Shown piece after piece: positions 41,241-50,046 of a DNA stretch of 64,000 nucleotides. Below the pieces are notes generated by a model. That model saw only the letters and a program-made list of their open reading frames with translations, ran no database searches and was not told the origin of the DNA. This DNA is from Paenibacillus sp. URB8-2. GTDB taxonomy: Bacteria; Bacillota; Bacilli; Paenibacillales; Paenibacillaceae. The DNA lies in contig NZ_AP023239.1 in the NCBI RefSeq assembly GCF_013393385.1, forward strand, positions 3,286,001-3,350,000, given 5' to 3'. The first letter of the stretch is position 1. Every line of letters starts with the position of its first letter. The position numbers and the translations under genes are program-made.

Positions 41241-41374
41241 ATTCGTAATGTGCGTTTGAACATACAATGATTTTGCCGGTGGTGCTTCGAGATTTCAAAT
41301 GGATTTCAATGAAAGTGTAAGGATGTAAGTGTAAAATTTCACAATCTAAAACAGGAATAAGGAGAGGATTCATC

Positions 41375-43291
41375 ATGTTTACCAAGATTTTTGAACCGGG
41401 CAAAATAGGTAATTTAGAAATTAAAAACCGGCTGATTGTACCGCCGATGCTGTCCGAATATGCCGCAGAAGACGGCAGACTGACTGAACGTTATATAAGG
41501 TACTACGAGGAAAAAGCCAAAGGTGGCTGGGGCCTGATCATCGCCGAGGATAATGCAATAGAGCCCAGAGGCGCCGGATTCAAAAATATAGCCGGGTTAT
41601 GGTCCGATGAACTCATGGAAGAACATAAGGAATTGGTTGAACGGGTTCATAACGCAGGAGCTAAAATAGCGGTCCAAGTGTATCATGCGGGCAGAGAAGC
41701 CAGCAGTGAAATTATGGGGATGAGACCGGTTGCCCCTTCAGCCATTCAAGACCCGACTCAATCTGAAACCCCTGATGAATTGACCACTGAGGAAGTGAAG
41801 GAATTGGTGGAGAAGTTCGCACAGGCCATCAGAAGATGTAAAGAAGCAGGCTATGATGCCATCGAGCTTCATGGAGCGCATGGATATTTAATCAATCAAT
41901 TCGTCTCCCCTTTCTCCAACAAGAGAACCGACGCCTATGGCGGAAACCTGATGAACCGGCTGCGGTTCCCGCTTGAAATCATAGCCAGAGCCAAAGAATT
42001 GGTCGGCGATGAGTTCCCGATTATTTACCGGATTTCTGCCGATGAGCTGGTGGAAGGCGGACTGACCATCGAAGATACGAAAGTGATCAGTCAGGTGTTG
42101 GAGCAAAGTGGCGTGGCGGCAATTCATGCTTCTGCCGGGGTATACAAGAGCGGAGCAATCGTATCTGCGCCCACAGCGATCAGAACGGCCGTATTCTCCG
42201 ACTATGCCAAAGAAATTAGAAAAGTGGTCAACATACCGGTATTCGCCGTAAACAAAATCATTTATCCCCATGTGGCGGAGTCGATTCTAAAAGAAGGCAA
42301 GGCGGATTTTGTGGCCATGGGCCGGGCTTCTACAGCAGATCCTCAATTCCCGAACAAGGTGAAGGAAGGACGGCTGGATGAAATCATTTTCTGCATCGGC
42401 TGCAGACAGGGCTGTCAATGGAGAATCGCTCAGCAAAACCCTGTTTCCTGCTTGGTCAACCCGTTGACGGGCAAAGAAGGTGAGTATGAGCTTAAGGAAG
42501 CTGAAGTTAAAAAGAAAGTCATGGTAATCGGCGGCGGTCCCGTTGGGATGGAAGCAGCCATTATCGCCGCAAAACGCGGTCATGATGTAACTTTGTACGA
42601 TAAGAGCGATAAGCTTGGCGGACAGTGGCTCCTTGCCGCAATCCCTCCCGGAAAAGAACTATTGAATACCTTTACCGTATGGCAAAAGGGCGAGCTTGAC
42701 CGGTTAGGGGTAAAAGTCGTGTTAAATACAGAGGTAACTAAAGAATTCGTAGAACAAGTGAACCCGGATGAAATCATACTCTCCTCGGGCGCCGCTCCAA
42801 TCATTCCCGGAATACCGGGCGCGGGTAAATCTCATGTATTTACGGCAAATGATGTATTGTTAGGAAAAGTGGATCTGGTGGATCATGTAGTCGTCATTGG
42901 CGGCGGGTTGGTAGGAGCGGAAACGGCAGAACATATTGCGGTTCACAATCGGAAAACCTCCATCGTTGAGATGCGTCCGGAAATTGCAGCAGACATGGAG
43001 CCGGCATCCAAGCAGTTCCTGATGGAATCCTTAAAGCGTAATGAAGTGACCGCGTATGTAAATTCAAAGGTTCTGGAAATAACGGATACTCAAGTAATCA
43101 TTGAAACGGAAAAAGGACGACAATCGCTGCCTGCTTCTTTGGTCGTTTTGGCCATAGGATCAAAGTCCAATAACGCATTAGCTTCGGAACTTGAAGATAA
43201 GTACAAAGTTAAAGTGATCGGCGATGCTGCAGTTGTCGGCAAAGCTTTGGAAGGCATCAACCTTGCTTACAAGACGGCTTTGGCAATATAA
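41375..43291 (+). CDS. FAD/FMN and Fe-S NADH:flavin oxidoreductase (2,4-dienoyl-CoA reductase / enoate reductase family)
   Basis: A 638-residue two-domain reductase. The N-terminal TIM barrel (about 5-345) is of the old yellow enzyme type, with HGAHGYLINQFVSPFSNKRT. The four-cysteine Fe-S motif CIGCRQGCQW plus a downstream Cys (SCLVNP) follows at about 343-365. The C-terminal half (about 385-630) has two Rossmann folds for FAD and NAD(P)H (GGGPVGMEAA, GGGLVGAETA). Members reduce enoyl or dienoyl substrates, or demethylate amines. GGAGAGG precedes the ATG. The substrate is not determinable. Monocistronic. Confidence 0.88.
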   Translation: MFTKIFEPGKIGNLEIKNRLIVPPMLSEYAAEDGRLTERYIRYYEEKAKGGWGLIIAEDNAIEPRGAGFKNIAGLWSDELMEEHKELVERVHNAGAKIAVQVYHAGREASSEIMGMRPVAPSAIQDPTQSETPDELTTEEVKELVEKFAQAIRRCKEAGYDAIELHGAHGYLINQFVSPFSNKRTDAYGGNLMNRLRFPLEIIARAKELVGDEFPIIYRISADELVEGGLTIEDTKVISQVLEQSGVAAIHASAGVYKSGAIVSAPTAIRTAVFSDYAKEIRKVVNIPVFAVNKIIYPHVAESILKEGKADFVAMGRASTADPQFPNKVKEGRLDEIIFCIGCRQGCQWRIAQQNPVSCLVNPLTGKEGEYELKEAEVKKKVMVIGGGPVGMEAAIIAAKRGHDVTLYDKSDKLGGQWLLAAIPPGKELLNTFTVWQKGELDRLGVKVVLNTEVTKEFVEQVNPDEIILSSGAAPIIPGIPGAGKSHVFTANDVLLGKVDLVDHVVVIGGGLVGAETAEHIAVHNRKTSIVEMRPEIAADMEPASKQFLMESLKRNEVTAYVNSKVLEITDTQVIIETEKGRQSLPASLVVLAIGSKSNNALASELEDKYKVKVIGDAAVVGKALEGINLAYKTALAI

Positions 43292-43304
43292 CGGAAGCGC
43301 CTGA

Positions 43305-43778
43305 TTATTTGACCAGCTCCGTAAACGTCCCAGAAACCGCCTCGGCCAGCCTGCCGGGAGGGAGTTCCACCTGCATGCCTATTTTACCGGCGCTTACCGC
43401 CATTTTTTCTAGCGTTTCCGCGCTTTGGTCGATGAAAGTTGGGTAATGTTTTTTCATACCGACCGGAGAACAGCCACCCCGGATGTATCCGGTCCATTTT
43501 TGCAGATCCTTCATGGGGAGCATTTCGATTTTCTTCTCACCAGCGGCCTTGGCCGCTTTTTTCAAGTCCAACTCTTCCGCAACCGGGATGACAAAGACAT
43601 ACAGATTGGACCCGCTGTGCGAGACCAGTGTCTTGAACACGCTCTCCGGCGGTCTTCCGACCTTCTCCGCAACGGCCGTTCCGTGAATTTGACCGTCCTC
43701 GTTGTTATAGGCAAGGACTTCATAGGGTACTTTTTGGGCGTCTAATATTCTCATCGCGTTCGTTTTACTAACCTGCAT
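43305..43778 (-). CDS. YbaK/EbsC-type Cys-tRNA(Pro) deacylase
   Basis: A 157-residue YbaK-domain protein. It acts in trans to hydrolyse Cys misloaded on tRNA(Pro). Hallmarks: MQVSKTNAMRILDAQKVPYE, VFKTLVSH, ELDLKKAAKAAG (with the conserved Lys) and GGCSPVGMKKHYPTFID. The start is set at ATG 43778; an in-frame ATG at 43814 lies only six bases after a TATAAT box and has no ribosome binding site. It is convergent to the flavin oxidoreductase gene. Confidence 0.88.
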   Translation of the reverse strand: MQVSKTNAMRILDAQKVPYEVLAYNNEDGQIHGTAVAEKVGRPPESVFKTLVSHSGSNLYVFVIPVAEELDLKKAAKAAGEKKIEMLPMKDLQKWTGYIRGGCSPVGMKKHYPTFIDQSAETLEKMAVSAGKIGMQVELPPGRLAEAVSGTFTELVK

Positions 43779-43979
43779 AGCTGATTCAAAAGCCTCCGTT
43801 CGCCATAATCTCATACTTTCATTATACTTTTTAGTTTAGAGAATTCCCAAGCCCGTGAAACGGACCGGAAATTTCGGTAAAATTGACAATCGCATCGAAC
43901 TTTTAGGAAACGATTAACACGCGTCTAACGTTCCGGATTTATACTGTAACCAAACCGGCATTTGAAAGGAGTGTAGTCA

Positions 43980-44963
43980 ATGCCTAATCTATGGATGCAT
44001 ATCGAATATGGACGGCGCTTAAAGGATGATCTGAAATCTTACCCACCTTTTAGGGACAGCTTATCCGACTATACTCTCCTCTACCAGCTAGGCTGTCAGG
44101 GTCCGGATCTCCTGTATTATCACGGCTTTCTTCCTTGGAGCAAAGATGTCGGAGCGTCCCGGCTTGGCGATTTCATGCACAGCCGCAGCTGCGGCGGGGT
44201 GTTGATGGAATTCTGGGACAAGGTCCTTCTGCTTCCGCTGCAAGAGCGCAGACCTGCTGCAGCTTATTTTGCGGGCTTCATGACTCATCACTTGCTGGAC
44301 CGAACTCTCCATCCTTATATCAATTGGAAATCCGGCTACAAACATAGGGACCATCAACGGTTCGAGATCGCCCTCGACACAGTGTTTATCAAATGGCTGA
44401 ACGGCCGGAATACATGGACAATGCCCGGATGGAAGGAGATTCACGCCGGACGGTCTCTCCCCTCAGATGTTGTGGATATTCTGCATGCCACCGCGTGCGC
44501 TTTTTATCCCGAAATGGCAAACTTCCCAAGATCATGCTGGCAGGAAGCTTACCGTGATATGGTTCTTGCGCAAAGATTGCTGTTCGACCCGCACGGCTGG
44601 AAGAAAAAAATCGTTCACGGACCAAACGCCGGATTATTCTACCGCAAACTCTCTGCCGCCGAGGAAAAGCTGGATTATCTAAATGAACGGAATACCCCCT
44701 GGAGACATTCGGCGCTGTATTCGGAGGTCAGAACGGACAGTGTGCCGCAGCTGTGGGAACAGGCGCTTACAGAAGGTCGGTTGGTGATGACGGCGCTGTC
44801 TGACTGGATTCAAGCGGAGTCCCGAATAGAGGCTGAAGTGAAGCGTGAGCAGTTCCGGGTGAAGCTCGGCGACCGCTCCTACGATACAGGCAAAGAGTGC
44901 GGTTCGAATCTGGTCAACCAGTATGCCGAGCCGATCTGGGAGACGGCTTCAGGAAGCTGGTAA
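43980..44963 (+). CDS. zinc-dependent phospholipase C family protein
   Basis: A 327-residue protein with the pattern MPNLWMHIEYGR, GCQGPDLLYYHGF, YFAGFMTHHLLDRTLHPYI. The His/Asp residues resemble the zinc-site histidines of the bacterial PLC/P1 nuclease fold. No signal peptide is seen, unlike secreted phospholipases, so its role may be intracellular. GAAAGGAG precedes the ATG. Known Paenibacillus and Bacillus homologues are of unproven function. A terminator follows at 45030. Confidence 0.75.
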   Translation: MPNLWMHIEYGRRLKDDLKSYPPFRDSLSDYTLLYQLGCQGPDLLYYHGFLPWSKDVGASRLGDFMHSRSCGGVLMEFWDKVLLLPLQERRPAAAYFAGFMTHHLLDRTLHPYINWKSGYKHRDHQRFEIALDTVFIKWLNGRNTWTMPGWKEIHAGRSLPSDVVDILHATACAFYPEMANFPRSCWQEAYRDMVLAQRLLFDPHGWKKKIVHGPNAGLFYRKLSAAEEKLDYLNERNTPWRHSALYSEVRTDSVPQLWEQALTEGRLVMTALSDWIQAESRIEAEVKREQFRVKLGDRSYDTGKECGSNLVNQYAEPIWETASGSW

Positions 44964-45029
44964 AGTGAAGAGCGATGCACTTATGTAAGTTAAGTTTATG
45001 ACGCTAAAGATAGCTGAAGGATATAGATA

Positions 45030-45075
45030 AACCGCGAGGCAGCGTTCCGTTAAGGACGGGCTTCGCGGTTTTTGT
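45030..45075 (+). terminator. Rho-independent terminator
   Basis: AAACCGCGA pairs with TTCGCGGTTT, with a T-rich tail; 70 bases after the phospholipase-like gene. Confidence 0.8.
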
Positions 45076-45131
45076 TACGCTTGGAGGCTCCCTGCATCAT
45101 CGATAACACCATGGCAACCCAACGAACCCCA

Positions 45132-46451
45132 TTAAGAAACGATGCCTTCCGTTCCTCCGGCTGCCGGCTGTCCATCCGGCGGTCTGCCCTGTTGTCTGCT
45201 GTCGCTCTTTCCCTTCTCCACATCCACCTTTGCCGCAATCGCGATGCCAAGTCCAAAGAACAGCAGCAGCGAGAGTATACCCATTCGGGAACTGCCGGTA
45301 AGCTGGCCGATCAATCCGAAAGCGAAAGGCCCGAAGATTGAGGAAAACTTGCTTGTAATGTTGACAAAGCCGAACAGTTCTCCCGTACGGCCCCTGGGCA
45401 TCAAATCGCTCAGCATCGAACGCGAGATGGATTGGCTTCCTCCCTGAACAAGCCCGACCATGATCGCGAGCGCGTAAAAATGCGAGGCGCGGGTCATTAA
45501 GTAACCGAGTGCCACGATCAGCACATACATGAACAGCGAGGCCAGCAGAGTCCGTTTCGCTCCGAATTTCACCGCCGCTTTTCCGAGCAAAAGTGTGCTT
45601 GGGAAGCCCACAAACTGCGTAATGAGCAGCGCCAGTATTAGGTCGCTCGTGCCGATGCCAAGCGTCGTTCCATAAATGGTCGCCATCAATATAATGGTGT
45701 TGATCCCGTCGTTGTAAAACCAGAAAGCGGCAATCAACTTGAACAGCTGGGGATAACGCCGGATGTCCCGGTAAGCCCCCGCGATGCGCTTAATACCGGC
45801 TCGTACATACCCCGACGCGCTGAGCCCTTCGGTCTGGCGCTCCAAGTTCGGCACCCGGCGCATGATGGGCAGCGAGAACAGCAGCCACCACACTCCCACT
45901 GTCACAAAAGACCAGCGTGTGCCCGTCAGCCCGTCGCTCATGCCGAACAACGAGGGCTTCTGGATCATAAGGAGGTTTAACGCGAGCAGAAGACCTCCGC
46001 CCACATATCCGGCTGCGTAGCCTTTAGCCGAGATTTCGTCCCTTCGTCCGGGAGGCACCAGGTCGGGCAGCATCGAGTCGTAGAACGCGTTGCTTCCTGC
46101 GAATCCGAGCGTCGACAGTACAAGCAGAGCCGAAGCCGTCAGCCAATCGCCTCTTTCAACCAAAGCGAAGCAGGTTGTGGATGCGACACCAATCAGCGCA
46201 AAGCCTGTTAAAAAGGTCGTCTTCCGGCCCGAAAGATCCGAAATCGCGCCAAGCAGTGGCGACAACAAGGCGACCAGAGCCATTCCAACGGCATGGGTAT
46301 AAGCCAAGTAGGATGCCGCTGTTGTCTTATCCAATCCTTCACCCGCAACCGAACTGTAAAATACGGGAAGCACAGCTGCCAACACCGTTGTCGCATAAGC
46401 GGAGTTGGCCCAGTCATACATAATCCAAGCCCGAACAGCAGATTTATTCAC
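45132..46451 (-). CDS. MFS transporter, UMF1/Atg22-like permease
   Basis: A 439-residue integral membrane protein with about 12 segments; the N-terminal VRAWIMYDWANSAYATTVLAAVLPVFYSS is cut here to AWIMYDWANSAYATTVL, the signature of the Atg22/UMF1 group. A loop GAISDLSGRKT and the helix PRGRTGELFGFVNI also fit. The start is GTG 46451, with AAGGGTG five bases before; the frame continues upstream without a site. Substrate unknown; relatives in yeast export amino acids from the vacuole. Confidence 0.85.
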   Translation of the reverse strand: MNKSAVRAWIMYDWANSAYATTVLAAVLPVFYSSVAGEGLDKTTAASYLAYTHAVGMALVALLSPLLGAISDLSGRKTTFLTGFALIGVASTTCFALVERGDWLTASALLVLSTLGFAGSNAFYDSMLPDLVPPGRRDEISAKGYAAGYVGGGLLLALNLLMIQKPSLFGMSDGLTGTRWSFVTVGVWWLLFSLPIMRRVPNLERQTEGLSASGYVRAGIKRIAGAYRDIRRYPQLFKLIAAFWFYNDGINTIILMATIYGTTLGIGTSDLILALLITQFVGFPSTLLLGKAAVKFGAKRTLLASLFMYVLIVALGYLMTRASHFYALAIMVGLVQGGSQSISRSMLSDLMPRGRTGELFGFVNITSKFSSIFGPFAFGLIGQLTGSSRMGILSLLLFFGLGIAIAAKVDVEKGKSDSRQQGRPPDGQPAAGGTEGIVS

Positions 46452-46744
46452 GCTTTCACCCTTCCTCTCCATAGCCCGCTGCCCTGTCAAGCGGCTGAGA
46501 GCCCGGTATCTTTGCATCTATTATACCGAATATACAGCAAAGGAATATTCAATAAGTGTTCACTCAGTATAAAAATTCGGTAGATATCCAATATAGAAAG
46601 TGCGGGAAAGGCCTTCGCAAAACATGCTGCTGTCAGCCGCGGGGCGGAAACGGATCGTTGCCGTAGCTGTGGGATTCGGAGATTTTACTGCCGCCGGGTC
46701 AACCAGATTAAGCAGTCAGGAGCACGAAGAGAGTTTAAGCGCAT
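46452..46744. other. intergenic region without recognised gene
   Basis: A 290-base stretch between the MFS permease and the pduL terminator. An ATG frame of 40 codons begins at about 46624 but lacks a good ribosome binding site. No RNA fold beyond the pduL terminator was noticed. Confidence 0.45.
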
Positions 46745-46776
46745 GAAAAAAGCGGAGGATCGCTCCCCCGCTTTCT
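46745..46776 (-). terminator. terminator of pduL
   Basis: AAAGCGGGGGAGCG pairs with CCTCCGCTTT and ends in TTTTTT on the minus strand, 43 bases after the pduL stop. Confidence 0.85.
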
Positions 46777-46818
46777 TAAACAAGATATAAATAAAGTTCA
46801 GTTCTGGCAACGACGGAA

Positions 46819-47391
46819 TTAGTCGACGATTTCAGCCGTATCCCCGTTGTTTGCTCCTGCAGCATTTGCTTCGTCCGTGTCAATATGCATATCAAGCGCG
46901 AAATTGTCGGATACGCGGGCAATGACGTTCTCAAGAACAAGACCGCGATCGCCGCCGAGGCGCACTTTCAACAGCTGCTTGTCTGCAATGCCCCATTTCT
47001 CGGCATCGGATGTATGGAAATGAATATGACGGGCCGCAACAATTACGCCCTTTTCCAGTTCAACTTCGCCTGCCGGTCCTTTCAGTGTAAGGCCGGGTGT
47101 TCCTTCGATGCTGCCGGATTCGCGAACAGGCGCCTTAACACCGATTGCGAATGCGTCCGTGCGGGAAATTTCAACCTGCGATGCTGGACGCGCCGGTCCC
47201 AAAATTCTAACTTTGTCGAACTTGCCTTTGCTGCCGATTACCGCAACGGTTTCATTTGCAGCGAATTGTCCGGGTTGGGAGAGCGGTTTGAATTCGGTCA
47301 GCTGGTAGCCGGGTCCGAAGAGCGCCTCCACATGTTCTTGCGTAAGGTGAATATGTCTGGCCGACACACCTACGGGTACTGTCTTACTCAT
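46819..47391 (-). CDS. pduL: phosphate propanoyltransferase
   Basis: A 190-residue PduL-type phosphotransacylase. Two zinc-binding HxH motifs are seen: SARHIHLTQEHVE near residue 12 and VAARHIHFHTSD near 125, with the usual MHIDTDEANA near the C-terminus. It interconverts propionyl- or acetyl-CoA and acyl phosphate. The short N-terminus lacks the encapsulation peptide used for microcompartment targeting, so it is likely cytosolic. It is a single gene with its own terminator. In cells with the PFOR of this window it could handle the acetyl-CoA product. Confidence 0.88.
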   Translation of the reverse strand: MSKTVPVGVSARHIHLTQEHVEALFGPGYQLTEFKPLSQPGQFAANETVAVIGSKGKFDKVRILGPARPASQVEISRTDAFAIGVKAPVRESGSIEGTPGLTLKGPAGEVELEKGVIVAARHIHFHTSDAEKWGIADKQLLKVRLGGDRGLVLENVIARVSDNFALDMHIDTDEANAAGANNGDTAEIVD

Positions 47392-47549
47392 ACGTCAAGT
47401 CACTCCTTGTTTTTCTCTATAATCTGTACAAGCCAAGAAACATTATACAATGATTTAACCAAAAATAAAAAGGAACCTGCTCATTTCAGGCCCCTTTTTA
47501 GGAATAGTTCGCATTTTCGTCAATTCATCCGTCCTAGAAACGGTCTATC

Positions 47550-48548
47550 TTATTCCACCTTCGGCTCAGATGGCAGGTTGCTTGCCAAATAAATGACAGC
47601 ATTCCCGTGCAGCCATCCTTTTACCGATTCCTCGGAATAATGACGCAGCAGCAGCTCCGCGAAGGCCGGATAATGGCCAGGATGCTCCAGCCCCTTGATC
47701 CAGGAATCGATGCCGTCAAAATCGGAGCCGAACATTAAATGCTTCTCGCCCCCTAGCGTACATACATGCTCGATATGCCTCAGCAAGTCCTCCGGGACAA
47801 CCTCTTTCCTATCGGTCACGAACCACGGGACAAAGGTAAGCCCCATGCGTCCGTCCATGCCGATTACCGCTCTGATTTGATCGTCAGTCAAGTTTCGCGG
47901 ATGACCACAGATGGATTTCGCATTCGAATGGGAAGCGATAAAAGGACGCTTTGACAAATCCGCCAGCTCCCAAAAACCGGCTTCCGACAAATGCGAGACA
48001 TCCAGGAGCATACCGCTGCCGTTGCACCATTCAACAAGCTCACGGCCTTTTTCCGTAAATCCGCCGTTTCGCTTCTCGAGCACCCCGTCTGCCGCCCAGT
48101 TGGCATAATTCCAGGTCAGCCCGAGAAAACGCACTCCGAGCTCAAAGATCAATTCTGCATAGAAAAGATTCCCCTCCAGCCCGTCGACTCCTTCAAGCGA
48201 CAACATTCCCCAACCGGGACCGTCATTCAGCACGCCGGCCAATCCGGTTGCCTCTTCCCTCCAGCGCAGCGGCCGCAGCCCTCCCGTGTTCGCCACGCTG
48301 CCGCGAAATTTTTCGATTTGTCTGAGCACCTGCTCAAATCGGGGCTTGCCCCATTTTTGCGATAAATAAATGGCAAAGCACTGCAGCCCCACTCCGCCCT
48401 CAAGCAGTCTCTCTCCGGTTACATCCAGCCGATGATCGGCCTTAAAATGAATTGAGGGTTCCTCCACCATCTTGCTCAGCGCATCGCAATGAAAATCCAC
48501 TACCGGGAAATGATTTTGCCCTTGTTCCTGCAACTTCCCTGGATTCAT
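47550..48548 (-). CDS. membrane dipeptidase (renal dipeptidase family, zinc-dependent)
   Basis: A 332-residue peptidase M19 protein. The N-terminal VVDFHCDALSKM supplies the metal-binding His-x-Asp; SLEGVDGL carries the bridging Glu; LDVSHLSEAGFWEL and SHSNAKSICGHPRNLTD supply further ligands; GSDFDGID closes the site. The start ATG 48548 follows AGGAGG; the longer frame to 48614 overlaps the spoVS terminator. It hydrolyses dipeptides, including D-containing ones. No signal peptide, so it is probably cytosolic. Confidence 0.88.
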   Translation of the reverse strand: MNPGKLQEQGQNHFPVVDFHCDALSKMVEEPSIHFKADHRLDVTGERLLEGGVGLQCFAIYLSQKWGKPRFEQVLRQIEKFRGSVANTGGLRPLRWREEATGLAGVLNDGPGWGMLSLEGVDGLEGNLFYAELIFELGVRFLGLTWNYANWAADGVLEKRNGGFTEKGRELVEWCNGSGMLLDVSHLSEAGFWELADLSKRPFIASHSNAKSICGHPRNLTDDQIRAVIGMDGRMGLTFVPWFVTDRKEVVPEDLLRHIEHVCTLGGEKHLMFGSDFDGIDSWIKGLEHPGHYPAFAELLLRHYSEESVKGWLHGNAVIYLASNLPSEPKVE

Positions 48549-48576
48549 CGTTCCTGTCCTCCTTTTCCGCTCAAAG

Positions 48577-48609
48577 CAAAAAGCCCGTCTACTTGCGTAA
48601 ACAGGCTTA
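48577..48609 (-). terminator. terminator of spoVS
   Basis: AAGCCTGTTTAC/GTAGACGGGCTT stem with TTTTTGC on the minus strand, 20 bases after the spoVS stop. Confidence 0.8.
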
Positions 48610-48628
48610 GGCATTATACTTCTATCTA

Positions 48629-48889
48629 TTATCTGGGCTCAACGATTAATTTAATGGCTGTGCGATCTTCTCCATCAATGACAATGTCGGTAAAGGCTGG
48701 GATACAAATCAGGTCGACGCCGCTTGGAGCGACAAATCCCCGGGCAATAGCTACAGCTTTGATCGCTTGATTCAGAGCTCCTGCTCCAATGGCCTGAAGC
48801 TCGGCCGCCCCACGTTCGCGAAGAACACCTGCTAATGCGCCGGCAACGGAATTCGGATTGGATTTAGCTGATACTTTTAATACATCCAT
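48629..48889 (-). CDS. spoVS: stage V sporulation protein S
   Basis: An 86-residue SpoVS/Alba-like protein that matches the family over its full length: MDVLKVSAKSNPNSVAGALA, QAIGAGALNQAIKAVAIARG and DLICIPAFTDIVIDGE. It acts in spore coat assembly and engulfment timing, and is usually under SigH control in Bacillus. Its neighbours ymdB and rny are the same as in B. subtilis. GGGGAGG precedes the start. Confidence 0.96.
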   Translation of the reverse strand: MDVLKVSAKSNPNSVAGALAGVLRERGAAELQAIGAGALNQAIKAVAIARGFVAPSGVDLICIPAFTDIVIDGEDRTAIKLIVEPR

Positions 48890-49091
48890 AGTAAGTACCT
48901 CCCCTGGGATAAAGAATGGTGTTCTTCCACTACTTTGATGTTATTCGCGTACAAAAGAAAAATTCCTTCTTTTTGCGAACCCCTATGCAGAAATTGGTAC
49001 AAAAGATGCTAGTTAATGATATAAAAAAGATCACACTTTATTTCCAATCGATGCTTTTATCCCGAAATGCCTATGCCCCACCCCTTCTGAC

Positions 49092-49886
49092 CTAGTCCAT
49101 TACCCACTCGTCTTCCCGCATCCTGATCTTTTCAAGACGTTTGGCCTTGCCCGTATCCTCATCCAGCTCCGCAAATAATCCGTGAAGCATCCATTTTCCC
49201 TCATCCACCACAAAACGGGACGGAAGCTGGGTGGTAAACTTATAGAGTACCGCATCTTTTTCCATACCCAAAATTCCTTCTCTTGAACCAACCATGCCCG
49301 CATCGGTCAAATAAGCTGTCCCACCGGGCAAAATCGTATCGTCATTACTCTGGACATGGGTATGAGTGCCTACGACAATCGATGCACGTCCATCCATAAA
49401 CCAGCCCATCGCTATTTTCTCAGAAGTGGCTTCCGCATGAAAATCAACCAAAATGCACTTATGCTGTCTGCGCAGTTCTTCCACAATCTCTTCACCAATC
49501 CGGAAAGGACAATCAATAGCCGGTAAAAAAGTTCGCCCCTGCAAGTTGACGATTGCCAGCTGCTTGCCGTTTCCTTTGACAACCGTGTAGCCTTGACCCG
49601 GCGTGCCCGGAGGGAAATTGGCCGGACGCACCATGCGCGGCTCGTCATCGATAAACTCGAAAATATTCTTGTTATCCCAAGTGTGGTTGCCCATTGTGAT
49701 GCCGTGGACACCCCAGTTGAAAAATTCATTCGCAATCGCAGAGGTGATGCCTCTTCCTGCCGCGGCGTTCTCTCCGTTAACGATGATGATATGCGGCTGG
49801 TATTTGCTCTTCAGGGAAGGCAGCATTTCCCGCAGTGCTTTGCGGCCGGTATTGCCTACAATGTCGCCGATAAACAAAACTTTAAT
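49092..49886 (-). CDS. ymdB: YmdB-type metallophosphoesterase (2',3'-cyclic nucleotide phosphodiesterase), probable AUU start
   Basis: A 264-residue calcineurin-fold phosphoesterase known in Bacillus to act on 2',3'-cyclic nucleotides and affect motility and biofilm genes. Metal site motifs: FIGDIVGNTGR (Asp), VNGENA, GNHTWDN and DFHAEATSEK. Homologues start MxVLFIGDIVG. Here that frame begins ATT AAA GTT TTG, and the AGGAGGAG box is five bases before ATT 49886 but 14 before the TTG at 49877, so an AUU start codon is favoured. It lies directly downstream of rny, as in Bacillus. Confidence 0.85.
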   Translation of the reverse strand: MKVLFIGDIVGNTGRKALREMLPSLKSKYQPHIIIVNGENAAAGRGITSAIANEFFNWGVHGITMGNHTWDNKNIFEFIDDEPRMVRPANFPPGTPGQGYTVVKGNGKQLAIVNLQGRTFLPAIDCPFRIGEEIVEELRRQHKCILVDFHAEATSEKIAMGWFMDGRASIVVGTHTHVQSNDDTILPGGTAYLTDAGMVGSREGILGMEKDAVLYKFTTQLPSRFVVDEGKWMLHGLFAELDEDTGKAKRLEKIRMREDEWVMD

Positions 49887-50004
49887 ATAAATCTCCTCCT
49901 AACAGTACGCGTTCAACGCTATAAGCGCGGTTAACATTCCTCTATTTCCGATTAAAAACGCCGCTGTCTATGCCATGGCTTAAGAACTGCAGGCGTATTA
50001 GTAA

Positions 50005-50038
50005 AGAAAAGTGGCACCGTCAAAGGCGCCACTTTTCT
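50005..50038 (-). terminator. terminator of rny
   Basis: AGAAAAGTGGCGCC pairs with GGTGCCACTTTTCT on the minus strand, nine bases after the rny stop; the T-rich arm itself forms the tail. Confidence 0.8.
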
Positions 50039-50046
50039 GATTATGC

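Noticed and set aside
46624..46743. 40-codon plus-strand frame upstream of the pduL terminator
   Set aside because: The spacing to a GGAAAGG stretch is 12 bases, and there is no promoter or conserved pattern.
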